A stretch of 64,000 nucleotides of DNA from Mariniphaga sp. GTDB lineage: Bacteria; Bacteroidota; Bacteroidia; Bacteroidales; Prolixibacteraceae. Shown piece by piece: positions 43,329-52,640 of this stretch. Each line of letters starts with the position of its first letter. Within the stretch, counting starts at the first letter, position 1. A model generated the notes under the pieces. It ran no database searches. It was given only the letters and a program-made list of their open reading frames with translations, and had not been told where the DNA came from. Position numbers and translations under genes: made by a program. The stretch is from NCBI GenBank assembly GCA_024636975.1, contig JAGXGA010000029.1, positions 1-64,000 of the forward strand, written 5' to 3'.

Positions 43329-43519
43329 ACCTGGAATCGTCCTTCAATTTACTCAAAATTTAACTGAGCAAAGGAAATAACATAAATATAAAAACCTTTA
43401 ATAAGTTGTTGCTTTATCAAAATAATGCAATTCCCTAAAGGTTTCTAATCTTACCTATGTGCATTTGGGTTAAAAAAAATTAAAAGTGGTTAAATTTTAT
43501 CAGAGATGTAATGATATAG

Positions 43520-43541
43520 AAATTAAACTCATATAGAACTC
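43520..43541. repeat. Short 11-bp-periodic repeat (2 units)
   Basis: AAATTAAACTC followed by ATATAGAACTC repeats the same 11-base nTATTAAACTC unit seen as long arrays at 23179 and 58421. The spacer between valS and the next gene is otherwise AT-rich without a gene. Confidence 0.5.
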
Positions 43542-43610
43542 ATATATTTATATTTCATTGCGAGCGGATTTAATAGATTAATCTAATGATGATATAGTAA
43601 AGCGCCACCT

Positions 43611-44312
43611 ATGAATTTAGAATATGCCATACAGAAAAAAATTCTGATTATTATCATTCAACTCTTAATCTGCCAACATCTGTATGCTCAAACTGAATAT
43701 AAATTATTCCTTCCCATACAGGATACTATCCAGTTTGAAAAACACAATCACTATGAAAGTTTACAATCACTCCCGACTATTTCCAGAGTTGCCTTCGGGC
43801 AAATAAATGATTTGTATCCTGAGTATCGCTATAACAAACGCATATTTGATTCCGGTAAAAATCACCAGGAAACCTTTTCGTTTTCGCAAACCAAATTTCT
43901 GACAGATTTACCTGACTTAGGCTTTGTTGAGCATTTCGAAAATAAATTACAATGGAATCCAGGTAATAAAACGCATATTGATTATGGAGCAGGACTAGCT
44001 ATTCAAAATACATTCATGAACCCATATATTCCCAATTATCAGCTCAGCTTGGCAGCATCGTTCAAATATTCGTTTAACGACTGGTTAACTGCCTACATAT
44101 ATGGACAATATTTGAGCCGCCCCTTAAATAAACCGGATGATTATTTCGATCCTTTTATGTATAACAATCCTACGTTTTTACAAAATGAAGTTGGCGCCGG
44201 ATTTAATGCCAGATACAAAAATACCAATATCGATTTGCAGATTTTCTCAATATACGGTGCCGAATATCAGGATGTTAAACCTGTACATTCAAAAATACGA
44301 ATCGGATTCTGA
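43611..44312 (+). CDS. Secreted or outer-membrane beta-barrel-like protein, function unknown (233 aa)
   Basis: A signal peptide (hydrophobic 12-22, ending QHLYAQ) is followed by a mature part rich in aromatic residues and alternating strands (THIDYGAGLAIQNTFMNPYI, LSLAASFKYSFNDWLTAYIY) and ends in IRIGF, a C-terminal aromatic typical of barrel proteins. I do not recognise the family. It is a single gene. Confidence 0.65.
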   Translation: MNLEYAIQKKILIIIIQLLICQHLYAQTEYKLFLPIQDTIQFEKHNHYESLQSLPTISRVAFGQINDLYPEYRYNKRIFDSGKNHQETFSFSQTKFLTDLPDLGFVEHFENKLQWNPGNKTHIDYGAGLAIQNTFMNPYIPNYQLSLAASFKYSFNDWLTAYIYGQYLSRPLNKPDDYFDPFMYNNPTFLQNEVGAGFNARYKNTNIDLQIFSIYGAEYQDVKPVHSKIRIGF

Positions 44313-44382
44313 AATGTGATTATGTCCGACATCATAATTGTACCTGAAAAGATTATGCCCGGTTAACCCTGCTGAATGAATG

Positions 44383-44841
44383 TCAATTCTCAAACTTCTT
44401 CCATGTAAATATCAGTGGCAGTGCTTTCTGCGGAACAGAGACAAGCAGATGCAGAACCAGAACCTGGAACAGCACACCATAATAGAACGATACAATGGCA
44501 TCGATGATAAACCAGGTGCCAAATGCCACAATGATTGCAGAACGTGCCCACCGTTCCTTCCGTTTAAAAGGGTACCGGGCAATGTATGCGAGCAAAAGGT
44601 AGAATCCAGCAATGTTTGCTCCCATGGGACCCATGACGAAAGTATAAAGTTTATGCATGCTTTCGGGTATAGCTTCCTGATCAAAGAATATCATGGCAAG
44701 CATTCGGTGGTAGGGCCTGAAAACGGGATTGTTGCCAAATAAGGCCAATACCACTCCAAATAAGGCAAAAACAAGGCTGGTGTAAAACAACCACTGCTGC
44801 CAAAAGTGAAATCCTTTTTCATGTCTTGCTGAGTGTTCCAT
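44383..44841 (-). CDS. Small four-helix membrane protein of the polyketide operon (152 aa)
   Basis: Four hydrophobic helices (about 15-35, 65-90, 100-120, 122-143) and no recognised domain. Its start overlaps the end of the FAD-dependent monooxygenase gene by 23 bases, so it is part of the same operon, as the last gene. It could help retain a lipid-like product or intermediate in the membrane, which is inference only. Confidence 0.65.
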   Translation of the reverse strand: MEHSARHEKGFHFWQQWLFYTSLVFALFGVVLALFGNNPVFRPYHRMLAMIFFDQEAIPESMHKLYTFVMGPMGANIAGFYLLLAYIARYPFKRKERWARSAIIVAFGTWFIIDAIVSFYYGVLFQVLVLHLLVSVPQKALPLIFTWKKFEN

Positions 44842-46441
44842 ATCCGGTTTTCGTAAACAATTGTTTCAAACAGGCTTTTAAATCTTCTGTGCCCGATTCA
44901 TCCGACCGGCAGGCAATATAAAGATCAGGACGTATGAGATACCAACCCTGTAATTTGATTCCAAATCGGATATACAAATCACCAGTGCCTTTGTTAAGCG
45001 GAATAATATGGGTTGAAATAACATGGCGGAACTCCTTCGCCATTTTCATAAATTCTTCAATATTGGATATATTTGCTCCAAAAACTAACAGGTGAAACCG
45101 GTTACTGTATAATTTCCCGTCGATAGTTACAATCTTTCCTTCAGTGTCAACATATTTAAAAAAAGGTATAAGTTCCCCAGGTTTGGGTGCAGTTGAAAGC
45201 ATACTTTCAGACCGGTCGAAATTCAGTACACCTTCCGGATAGGAAATCCCTGTTCCCGAGATCTTTTTAAAAACAATATCTGATATTCTTTTTACTGCCA
45301 TTAATTTGAATAATATTTTCAATAGTGGAGAAAGAAGATAATTTCTAAAAAATGGATAAACAAAACCGCCCGATGCTGCCAGTTTAAAGAACTTGTCGGA
45401 TGAACGGCATGTCTTGATGGCAACTGGCTTTCTTTCCATCTGATAAGTACCTAAAATTTTGGATGATGTATAGCCTTTAAGCACCATGCCCATTTTCCAG
45501 GCCAGATTATGTGCATCCTGCAATCCGGTATTCATCCCCTGACCGCCAACGGGAGTAAATAAATGAGCTGCATCACCAATCAGAAAACACCGGTGCATTC
45601 TAAAAAATAAAGCATACTTGCCATGCGAATGGAACACTGAAAACCACTCCTGATTACGGATGTTGGCATTCAACCTGGTTTTCCTGTTAAATTTCTCCTG
45701 AACTGCGCTAAACGACAACCTGCTGTTTGTTCTCATCCTCCGGATAGCAGCATCAACCCTCCAGTTTCCTTTGGAAAGGGGGAAAAATCCGGTAGTTGCC
45801 AGCTTAGAAAAAGAAAACATGAGTTCATCGGGGGGAGAAATGATATCGGCATCGCATTCCATAACTGATAAAGAAGTTTTATGTGTTTTCCCTTCAAAAG
45901 GAATTTTCAGCATCGACCGTATAGTACTTTTACCACCATCTGCAGCTATCAGATAATCTGTTGTCACTTTTTCCCGATTACCATCAGGCAGAATAAGCTC
46001 AGTTTCCATTCCATGCTCATGCTGCTCCGCTTCAATTAGTTCAGTATTCCATTCAACCCCTATCCCTTTCTGACGTAGAAATTCGATGAGCAACCTTTCC
46101 GTTTTTGATTGTTCCAGTAGCAGTATGTATGGAAACTGCGACAATGAGCTGCCAATTCCTTTTAAGTTCAGCCTGCCCGACTTTTTTCCATTGAAATAAA
46201 CAGAAAGCCCGTTAACAACAGTACCCTTCTCCAGCATCTTTTCTGCCAGTCCCATTTGTTGAAAGATTTCCATTGTCCGGGCATGAACAACCATTGCACC
46301 GGAATGGGATGTTGGTGACAGCTTCATATCAATAATACGGAAACGGATGTTAAACAGCGACAACTGACACGCCATCATTAAACCGGCAGGACCGGCTCCG
46401 GCAATAAGTACTAAGGGTGCATTTTTACTTTCCTGTTTCAT
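44819..46441 (-). CDS. FAD-dependent aromatic monooxygenase (540 aa)
   Basis: A p-hydroxybenzoate-hydroxylase-fold flavoprotein. The FAD-binding GxGxxG is IAGAGPAGLMMACQL (residues 13-27); DYLIAADGGKSTIRSML is the DG motif; CFLIGDAAHLFTPVGGQGMN is the GD motif that contacts FAD. The C-terminal 130 residues form a thioredoxin-like cap as in phenol hydroxylases. In type III PKS operons (for example the Streptomyces srs operon), a flavoprotein of this group hydroxylates alkylresorcinol so that it becomes a quinone; the same job is likely here. Confidence 0.82.
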   Translation of the reverse strand: MKQESKNAPLVLIAGAGPAGLMMACQLSLFNIRFRIIDMKLSPTSHSGAMVVHARTMEIFQQMGLAEKMLEKGTVVNGLSVYFNGKKSGRLNLKGIGSSLSQFPYILLLEQSKTERLLIEFLRQKGIGVEWNTELIEAEQHEHGMETELILPDGNREKVTTDYLIAADGGKSTIRSMLKIPFEGKTHKTSLSVMECDADIISPPDELMFSFSKLATTGFFPLSKGNWRVDAAIRRMRTNSRLSFSAVQEKFNRKTRLNANIRNQEWFSVFHSHGKYALFFRMHRCFLIGDAAHLFTPVGGQGMNTGLQDAHNLAWKMGMVLKGYTSSKILGTYQMERKPVAIKTCRSSDKFFKLAASGGFVYPFFRNYLLSPLLKILFKLMAVKRISDIVFKKISGTGISYPEGVLNFDRSESMLSTAPKPGELIPFFKYVDTEGKIVTIDGKLYSNRFHLLVFGANISNIEEFMKMAKEFRHVISTHIIPLNKGTGDLYIRFGIKLQGWYLIRPDLYIACRSDESGTEDLKACLKQLFTKTGYGTLSKT

Positions 46442-46452
46442 ATAGATCTTTT

Positions 46453-47181
46453 TTAATCGCCTTCCTGATCTTTCCTAACAAATTTTTCGCCAACGATCAG
46501 AAAACGGAAAAATGGCCGGCTAACTATCCGGTATTGATTGACTCCTGCCTGTTTAAATATCAACTTAAGTTCCTGTTCTGTAAACCCGCGCAGCACCGAA
46601 ACCGGCCCGTCATGTTTAGAAAGGTAACTCCCCCGGAATAGCTGTGTAAAAGCTTTAGCCCCATAATAAGCCATGCGGCTTCTTTTCAGGTCATTAATCA
46701 CGAAGCCAACGGAAGCAAGTGTGTTAATTTGCCCCAGTAATTCCACAAGTTCTTCATCATTCAGGTGATGGCAGAAAAGTGAACAATGAAAAACATCAAC
46801 CGGTGAATTGTTTAAAAACTCCCTGTAGTCGCCGGTGAATCCTTCAATTTCATGAAAGCTGCTGCTTTCCCTTTCCAGGTATTGAATGGCATCCTTTTTT
46901 TTGTCCACACCTGTTAGTTTAACTTTGAACCCATTCTTCCGGGCCCATAAAGCTGTGTACCGAAGCCAGTCGCCACTGCCACAACCTAAATCGGCAATAT
47001 GATAAATCCTGCTTTTATCCTTTAGCAATTTTTTAATTCCTTCAAGGCTGATGGCATGACCACCAGTTTTTCGGTTCAGTAAATCGAGTTCACGCAGGTT
47101 CTGCAACAGCAATCGTGTCGGCACATTGGGTGAATCAAGCAATTCATCCTGCGTTGAGCGATTTCTAAACCTATTTGTCAT
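46453..47181 (-). CDS. Class I SAM-dependent methyltransferase (242 aa)
   Basis: The SAM-binding motif I is HIADLGCGSGDWLRYTALWA, followed by an acidic loop KLTGVDKKKDAIQYL; a motif II-like FHCSLFCHHLNDEELVELL follows. It overlaps the type III PKS gene by 11 bases and stands between the PKS and the FAD hydroxylase, so it most probably O- or C-methylates the phenolic product, like SrsB in Streptomyces. It shows no resemblance to rRNA methyltransferases. Confidence 0.82.
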   Translation of the reverse strand: MTNRFRNRSTQDELLDSPNVPTRLLLQNLRELDLLNRKTGGHAISLEGIKKLLKDKSRIYHIADLGCGSGDWLRYTALWARKNGFKVKLTGVDKKKDAIQYLERESSSFHEIEGFTGDYREFLNNSPVDVFHCSLFCHHLNDEELVELLGQINTLASVGFVINDLKRSRMAYYGAKAFTQLFRGSYLSKHDGPVSVLRGFTEQELKLIFKQAGVNQYRIVSRPFFRFLIVGEKFVRKDQEGD

Positions 47182-48265
47182 AATGGTATAAAGCTGTATC
47201 TACACTGATGCCCGGTCCAAAACCAATGGCCATAATTTTCTCTCCTTGTTTCAGATCCTGCTGCATGATAAGGTCCAAAATAAACAGAACCGTTGGCGAT
47301 GACATATTACCATACTCCCTAAGGATCTGGTAGGAATAATTCATTTCGCCGTTATTCAGTCCCAGTTGTTTCTTAACCTGATCAAGAATCTTTCGTCCAC
47401 CCGGGTGAACAGCCCACCGATCAATCATTTCAGGTAAAACCTCCAGGTTCCGGCTCGTGTCATCAATAAACCGGTTAATCTTTTGTCCAATAAAAGCAGG
47501 AATACCGGCATTCAACACCATTTCAAAATTCAGTGGCTTAACATTCCAGCCCATCAGCGCTTTGCCCTCCCCTAACACTCCCGAATAAAATCCGCCAACC
47601 AAAAGGCCTTTCAGGCTTTCCTGTCGTGCGTACTCATCCGATACCATTAAAAGCGCAGCGGCACCGTCACCAAATATGGTATTTGACAACAAGTTATCGG
47701 TGTCGTCTTTAGGTTGAAAATGGATGGTACAAAGTTCCACACATACAACCAGCACCCGTGCATTCCTATCGGACTGTGCAAAGGAGTCGGCAATTTTTTG
47801 TGCCGGGAAAGCGGCATTGCATCCCATAAAATTAACGGCAGTATGAAAAATGTCGGTAGGCAGTTGCAAACGCTCCATAATTTCTGTCTCCAGTCCGGGT
47901 GCGTATAAACCGGTACAGGTAACTGTGATCAGATGTGTAACTCCAAACTTGCGGATAGTGGTATTTAGCCTGTCAAAAAGCTCATTTATGGCAGCAATAG
48001 CCAGACCGGCTGCATTAGCCCGATAAAGATCCATCCTCTTTTCAACATCCGGCTTGCCGTTCCCGAAGAACAGTTTACCGCGCGAATGGCTGCCAAAATC
48101 GGGCACCACCGAATGCCGTGATTCGATTCCGCTTGAATGGAAAAGTATCCGCAGCTTGCGGGAAATTGTTTCATCATTGTATGCCCTGCACATAAAGCCG
48201 AGGATATTTTCCTGCGGAGCTGTATACTCGGGCACTGCTGTTCCTGTGGCAATAATCCTGCTCAT
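47171..48265 (-). CDS. Type III polyketide synthase (364 aa)
   Basis: A chalcone-synthase-type homodimeric enzyme that extends an acyl-CoA starter with malonyl-CoA and cyclises the chain. The catalytic triad is complete: Cys149 in NFMGCNAAF, His287 in WAVHPGGRKIL and Asn320 in YGNMSSPTVLF. The N-terminal RIIATGTAVPEYTAPQENIL is typical of bacterial alkylresorcinol/alkylpyrone synthases. It is the second gene of a minus-strand operon with a UbiA-type prenyltransferase (1 base upstream), a methyltransferase and a hydroxylase. The product is therefore likely an alkylresorcinol-derived phenolic lipid; starter and product cannot be told from the sequence. Confidence 0.9.
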   Translation of the reverse strand: MSRIIATGTAVPEYTAPQENILGFMCRAYNDETISRKLRILFHSSGIESRHSVVPDFGSHSRGKLFFGNGKPDVEKRMDLYRANAAGLAIAAINELFDRLNTTIRKFGVTHLITVTCTGLYAPGLETEIMERLQLPTDIFHTAVNFMGCNAAFPAQKIADSFAQSDRNARVLVVCVELCTIHFQPKDDTDNLLSNTIFGDGAAALLMVSDEYARQESLKGLLVGGFYSGVLGEGKALMGWNVKPLNFEMVLNAGIPAFIGQKINRFIDDTSRNLEVLPEMIDRWAVHPGGRKILDQVKKQLGLNNGEMNYSYQILREYGNMSSPTVLFILDLIMQQDLKQGEKIMAIGFGPGISVDTALYHYDK

Positions 48266-49171
48266 TTAAAATAGTACAAGTCGGTTGTTAATTATCAATA
48301 TCAAAAAAAACAGATTCATGCTGGTCGAGGAAAGAAGGTTTGCTTTCATTGTATTTTCGAAATCCGCATACCTGCTGTTCCGGCGTACCCTGCCAAACCA
48401 TTTTGAAAGGAAAATGACAACCGGAATGATAAGCAACACAAATAAAAAAAGGGCTGTATAATGACTTCTGCGCCCCAGATAGAAAAATAACAGGGCTGAC
48501 GCAGTAGCAAATAATAACGCCGAAAAAATAAACGTACCCTTGTAGCCCAGCAGGGAACTAAGGCTTTTCACACCATCTTTCCGGTCGGCTTCATGCTGAT
48601 AGATCTGGGTAAGAGGATACATACTTCCTATAAACAAACTCGAAATAACCATGCAAATTACGTTGCCAAGGGTAAAAAAAGCAGGCAAAAACTGGTCGGA
48701 AACCGCTGTTAAAGTCATAAGAAAAACATATCCTCCCTGAAACAAAAAAACAACTAAAAACCCGGTAACCGGATATTTCTTAAGTCGTATCCCCCGGTAG
48801 CTGTAAATCCGCGACATGATTATAAATACCAGCAGCAAAAATGAAAACAGCCACGAAATTAAATAAGCCAAAACAAGGGCAACGACATCAAATAGCAGGG
48901 TAACATAAAACAGGTTCTTCGAAACCTTGGGCGGATGTTTTAATCCGCCAATACTGGTTTCATCGCGATCCTGAAAGCTGTTATAGCCGTTACTCGATGG
49001 AAATACCAGGAAATGCAGGATAACAAATGCAGCCAGGGCATTAAACCAATTGACCAACAAAGCCTGGCTTAATGCAAAAAGGAACACCGGCAACAAAAAA
49101 AAGGAAAATGAAAACCTTAAATGTTTTACCGTACTACTGTCGAACCAATGTATAAGAGGTAATTTGGTCAT
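48266..49171 (-). CDS. UbiA-family membrane prenyltransferase (301 aa)
   Basis: Eight to nine hydrophobic helices and the two Asp-rich motifs of UbiA enzymes: NGYNSFQDRDETSIGG (61-76, D68 and D70) and YQHEADRKDGVKSLSSLLG in the second half, both needed for Mg-diphosphate binding. UbiA proteins attach prenyl chains to aromatic rings in the membrane. As first gene of the type III PKS operon it probably prenylates the resorcinol product. It is too far from any menaquinone or heme gene for a housekeeping role to be likely. Confidence 0.85.
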   Translation of the reverse strand: MTKLPLIHWFDSSTVKHLRFSFSFFLLPVFLFALSQALLVNWFNALAAFVILHFLVFPSSNGYNSFQDRDETSIGGLKHPPKVSKNLFYVTLLFDVVALVLAYLISWLFSFLLLVFIIMSRIYSYRGIRLKKYPVTGFLVVFLFQGGYVFLMTLTAVSDQFLPAFFTLGNVICMVISSLFIGSMYPLTQIYQHEADRKDGVKSLSSLLGYKGTFIFSALLFATASALLFFYLGRRSHYTALFLFVLLIIPVVIFLSKWFGRVRRNSRYADFENTMKANLLSSTSMNLFFLILIINNRLVLF

Positions 49172-49272
49172 TTACTCAAAACAAGGCAGTACTGGTATTT
49201 GTTTATACTTTAAAACTTGTTAAAATCCCCAATCAAACGAACGGGTTTCTCTGTGGTAAGCAATCTTTTCCA

Positions 49273-49280
49273 TATTTTTG
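49273..49280 (+). promoter_or_regulatory. Promoter -7 element for the 49299 gene
   Basis: TATTTTTG matches TAnnTTTG and stands 18 bases before the ATG at 49299, supporting that start over the in-frame TTG at 49278, which lies inside the element. Confidence 0.4.
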
Positions 49281-49298
49281 GCCCTCAAACAATATAAA

Positions 49299-50051
49299 AT
49301 GAGGATCGTCTTTTTTATAGGATTACTGATGCTTTTTGCAAGCTCTGCCAGCTATGCGCAAACCGATCCTTTATTGGTCGACCCCATACTTGTCAGGCTG
49401 AAGGCCCGGCTTGTAAGTGCTGCCGACAGTACCGCCATTCCTTATGCCAATATCGTAAACAACCGCAATCGCAGCGGCACCATCACAAACAATGACGGTT
49501 ACTTTACACTTGATGTGCTGAATATCGATAGTCTTATTGTTACATCGGTGGGATACCAGAAAAAAGTAGTGTATATACCACACAACTATATGGGATACGA
49601 AACACTTACTTTCACCATGAACCCGGTGAGCTATGCCGTTAGAGAAGTGGAAGTACAAGGAGAGAAACCCAAAGTAGCCGGTGATTTGGGAACAGGTAAG
49701 CCGGTAGATATTCCGGTGGAATTACGAGGCGATGCTTTTAATGAAAGGCCGCCTATTATTGCAGCGCTATTCAACCCCATTTCATACTGGAATTATTACC
49801 TCAGCGGGCGTGAACGCGAAAAACGTGATGTACGGGAAGCCATAGCCCTGCAAAATTACTGGGAAATGCATTCACAGAACTACAACAAGGAAATAGTGAT
49901 GAAGCTTACGGGTATGAAGGAAGCAGCAGCCGACAGTTTTATGCTTTGGTTTAATGCACAAAATATTCTGCCCTATACCTCATCTGAATATGAAGTACGG
50001 GCTTCCATCAAATACTATTTCGAAAAATATAAAGAGGAGTTAATGCAGTAA
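49299..50051 (+). CDS. Secreted CarboxypepD_reg-like domain protein (250 aa)
   Basis: A signal peptide ends at SASYAQ. The mature protein begins with a CarboxypepD_reg-like beta-sandwich of the kind found at the N-terminus of SusC-like receptors (VSAADSTAIPYANIVNNRNR, then TSVGYQKKVVYI), but without a TonB-dependent barrel. The remainder is helical (REREKRDVREAIALQNYWEM). It is probably a periplasmic or surface protein. Start chosen as the ATG followed by a proper signal sequence. Confidence 0.78.
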   Translation: MRIVFFIGLLMLFASSASYAQTDPLLVDPILVRLKARLVSAADSTAIPYANIVNNRNRSGTITNNDGYFTLDVLNIDSLIVTSVGYQKKVVYIPHNYMGYETLTFTMNPVSYAVREVEVQGEKPKVAGDLGTGKPVDIPVELRGDAFNERPPIIAALFNPISYWNYYLSGREREKRDVREAIALQNYWEMHSQNYNKEIVMKLTGMKEAAADSFMLWFNAQNILPYTSSEYEVRASIKYYFEKYKEELMQ

Positions 50052-50059
50052 CGTCAGTT

Positions 50060-50662
50060 TTACAACTTCCTTACCTTGATATCGCGCCATTTTACTTTTA
50101 TACCTCCTCCGTCATGAATCTGAAGGGCAATGGCACCTTTACCCTGAGCAATTTTTTCATCTTTGATATCAACCATTTGCTGACCATTGAGCCATGTAGT
50201 TACATGTCCGCCATCTACCCTGATTTTCAATTTATTCCACTCACCCATTTTCAGGATGTCTTCCTTTTCATCGGGTATCTTTACCAGCCAGCCGCGGCCG
50301 TATGATTCATAAATGCCTCCGGTATCATGGTCAGGTGGTGCAACTTCCACCTGCCAGCCGTTCACTTTTGTTCCTTCAAAGGTGGAACGAAAAAAGACAC
50401 CGCTGTTGCCATCAGCTTCCTGTAAAAACTCCAGCTCCAGTTCAAAATCATCGAAGTTATTGTCGGTCGACAGGTAACCATAAGCCTCATCCGGTCCGCT
50501 TTCACAAACCAGCAAACCATCTTCCACATACCATTTTTCAGTACCGTGCACGTTCCAACCCTTCAGGTTTTTACCATTAAACAACGATTTCCATTTAGCT
50601 CCGCCGGCAAAAACCGACATGCTCACCAACGCAAGCGTGAGTATTAAAGCAATCTTCTTCAT
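50060..50662 (-). CDS. DUF1080 (3-keto-disaccharide hydrolase-type) secreted protein (200 aa)
   Basis: A signal peptide (1-19) is followed by a complete DUF1080 jelly-roll domain: WKSLFNGKNLKGWNV, then LELEFLQEADGNSGVFFRS and GGIKVKWRDIKVRKL at the end. The fold resembles laminarinase-type glucanases; some members hydrolyse 3-keto-glycosides. Periplasmic or outer-membrane. Convergent with the gene before it. Confidence 0.88.
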   Translation of the reverse strand: MKKIALILTLALVSMSVFAGGAKWKSLFNGKNLKGWNVHGTEKWYVEDGLLVCESGPDEAYGYLSTDNNFDDFELELEFLQEADGNSGVFFRSTFEGTKVNGWQVEVAPPDHDTGGIYESYGRGWLVKIPDEKEDILKMGEWNKLKIRVDGGHVTTWLNGQQMVDIKDEKIAQGKGAIALQIHDGGGIKVKWRDIKVRKL

Positions 50663-50684
50663 TTTTTAAAAACTATTTTTTTAA

Positions 50685-51344
50685 TTAATTTCCACCGAGT
50701 TCTTTTTTCAATAGGTTCACATTATTTTGCAACCGGGAAATGTTTTCATCCTTCTCCGTTAACTGTTGGTTTAATGCACCAATCTCCTGCTTTAATTTTT
50801 CTATCTGCTGTTGCAACTCCTCTTGTTGTTTCTCACCACGGGCTTTTTCTGCTTCGAGCGATTCAATCTGGTCGTTCAGCACACTCATCCTGAGATTCCG
50901 TTCGCTAAGCACTGAACTTTGTTGCGAAAGATCACTTTCAAGTTCTTTGATCTGCGATTCAAGATCCCGAATAACTTTTTCCCTCCCCTGGAGGGTTTCA
51001 GCCAGTCGCTCCTTCTCAAATCCGTAAGTAAAGTTGCTTTCCTGCAACGACTCTTTTTGCTGGCTCAACTGGTTGTTTAATGCGGCTATTTCTTTGTTTA
51101 AATTATCAATGTACTCATCTTTCACGGCATTGCTTCCCATCAACTCATTCTTCATAGCTTCAAAATCGGCAATCATTGCCTTGATCCGTTCTGCCCTGTC
51201 GTTATTTTCCCGGGTAAGCTCGCGAACCTGTTGCTCAGCTTTCAGGCGGCCATCCTGCATCCCGAGAAACTTTTTTTTCGATACACAAGAAGTAAAAAGT
51301 GTTGCAAAAACTATTATGAAAAGGACAGACAGTTTGTTTATCAT
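50685..51344 (-). CDS. Coiled-coil lipoprotein (219 aa)
   Basis: A lipobox TLFTSC (Cys20) anchors a protein that is otherwise one long coiled coil (about 30-215), rich in Glu, Gln, Lys and Leu heptads. It lacks the C-terminal OmpA peptidoglycan-binding domain that such proteins carry in many Bacteroidota. It lies 22 bases upstream of the DUF1080 gene on the same strand. A structural or tethering role in the periplasm is likely; the exact role is unknown. Confidence 0.7.
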   Translation of the reverse strand: MINKLSVLFIIVFATLFTSCVSKKKFLGMQDGRLKAEQQVRELTRENNDRAERIKAMIADFEAMKNELMGSNAVKDEYIDNLNKEIAALNNQLSQQKESLQESNFTYGFEKERLAETLQGREKVIRDLESQIKELESDLSQQSSVLSERNLRMSVLNDQIESLEAEKARGEKQQEELQQQIEKLKQEIGALNQQLTEKDENISRLQNNVNLLKKELGGN

Positions 51345-51524
51345 GTTGCTTTCTTTTTGAATTTAGCAAATATAACAAATAATAAAACGGTAATAAAACG
51401 TTATATTTCCAGTGATTTGTATTAAAAATTTACTTTTGGCAAAAATTAATTCCTACAGTGTTTTTATATCGTAAGTTTAAACAACTTATGGCAGGAATGG
51501 TTGTATTTTATAAATAAAACAGAA

Positions 51525-52637
51525 ATGAGAAAAGTATTTTATATTCTGCTGGTAGTTTTTATTGCAGGAACAGCAGCCGCTCAGACCGAAACCCGTGTAG
51601 CCAAATCAATTGAGGGAAAAGTGGTTAATTATGCGACCAATGAGCCGGTAGCTTATACGAATGTAGGAATTGAGGACACTTTTTATGGTACTGCCAGTGA
51701 CGAAAATGGGAACTTTCAACTTAAAATACCGGAAGAAATGGTTTCCGGATATATTTTCTTCTCATCGGTGGGCTACCAAAGCAAAAAACTTCCTGTAGCC
51801 ACACTTTTTGAAAAAGAATTCAACATCATCAAGCTGGAACCACAAACATACGATATCGAGGATGTGGATATAGCCGCCCGTTCAATGGTTCTGGCCAGAA
51901 TCCTAAGGATGGCTTCCGAAAATACACCTTACAATTTTATAAGTGGCCCGGTGAATTTTAATTGCAGCGTAAAAAGCGAAAAAAGAACCAATGATACTTT
52001 ACTGGTAACAGAACAGGCAGAAGTGCTGATCTACGACAAGACCGGCTATCGCACACCTTCAAAAACCGATGCCTTTACTATGCGAACCTACCAGTTAAAG
52101 AAAGATAAACCCGAATACAGTTTCGCTACAGGAATCACTAACTTCGACGAAATACTGCATCTTGACTGGGTACGAAATGCCTCATCGGTATTAAATCCTG
52201 CCCTTAGTAACCGTTTTGACCTTTTACTGGCCGGGGAGCCGGTGATCGATGGAAAACCCGCATGGATCATTGCATTCAGCCAGGAAAACCCTTCATTATC
52301 CGGATCACAGGATTTTCATGCCACTGCGTTTAAGGGAGAAATTACAATTTTCCAGGAAGATTATTCCGTAAAGGAAATTAAAGTTTCTGCTAAATCGAAA
52401 ATGCACCACCGCCAGGGAAAATTCCTTGCAGTAAGCAGCAATAATTCAAATTATTTTGAAGATGTGGCTTATGATTTTATAGTAACATATTCGAAGCTGA
52501 AGCCCGAAATGTTTTTGATGAATAAAACTTACACCTATAAAGGAGAACAGGTAAAGGAAAAAACAGAACTTACAGTAAACAGCGTACAGGTCGAAAACGC
52601 AAAAGAAATTGCCCGTCGTGATTATTTTGCAGAATAA
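51525..52637 (+). CDS. CarboxypepD_reg-like domain secreted protein (370 aa)
   Basis: A signal peptide ends GTAAAQ. A CarboxypepD_reg-like domain follows (GKVVNYATNEPVAYTNVGIE, then DENGNFQLKIPEEM and FSSVGYQSKKL). After that comes a ~250-residue conserved Bacteroidota region, rich in beta strands, resembling that in many carboxypeptidase-like regulatory proteins. No barrel or peptidase site. The start at 51525 is preferred over 51501 because the signal sequence begins there. Function unknown. Confidence 0.78.
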   Translation: MRKVFYILLVVFIAGTAAAQTETRVAKSIEGKVVNYATNEPVAYTNVGIEDTFYGTASDENGNFQLKIPEEMVSGYIFFSSVGYQSKKLPVATLFEKEFNIIKLEPQTYDIEDVDIAARSMVLARILRMASENTPYNFISGPVNFNCSVKSEKRTNDTLLVTEQAEVLIYDKTGYRTPSKTDAFTMRTYQLKKDKPEYSFATGITNFDEILHLDWVRNASSVLNPALSNRFDLLLAGEPVIDGKPAWIIAFSQENPSLSGSQDFHATAFKGEITIFQEDYSVKEIKVSAKSKMHHRQGKFLAVSSNNSNYFEDVAYDFIVTYSKLKPEMFLMNKTYTYKGEQVKEKTELTVNSVQVENAKEIARRDYFAE

Positions 52638-52640
52638 ATG

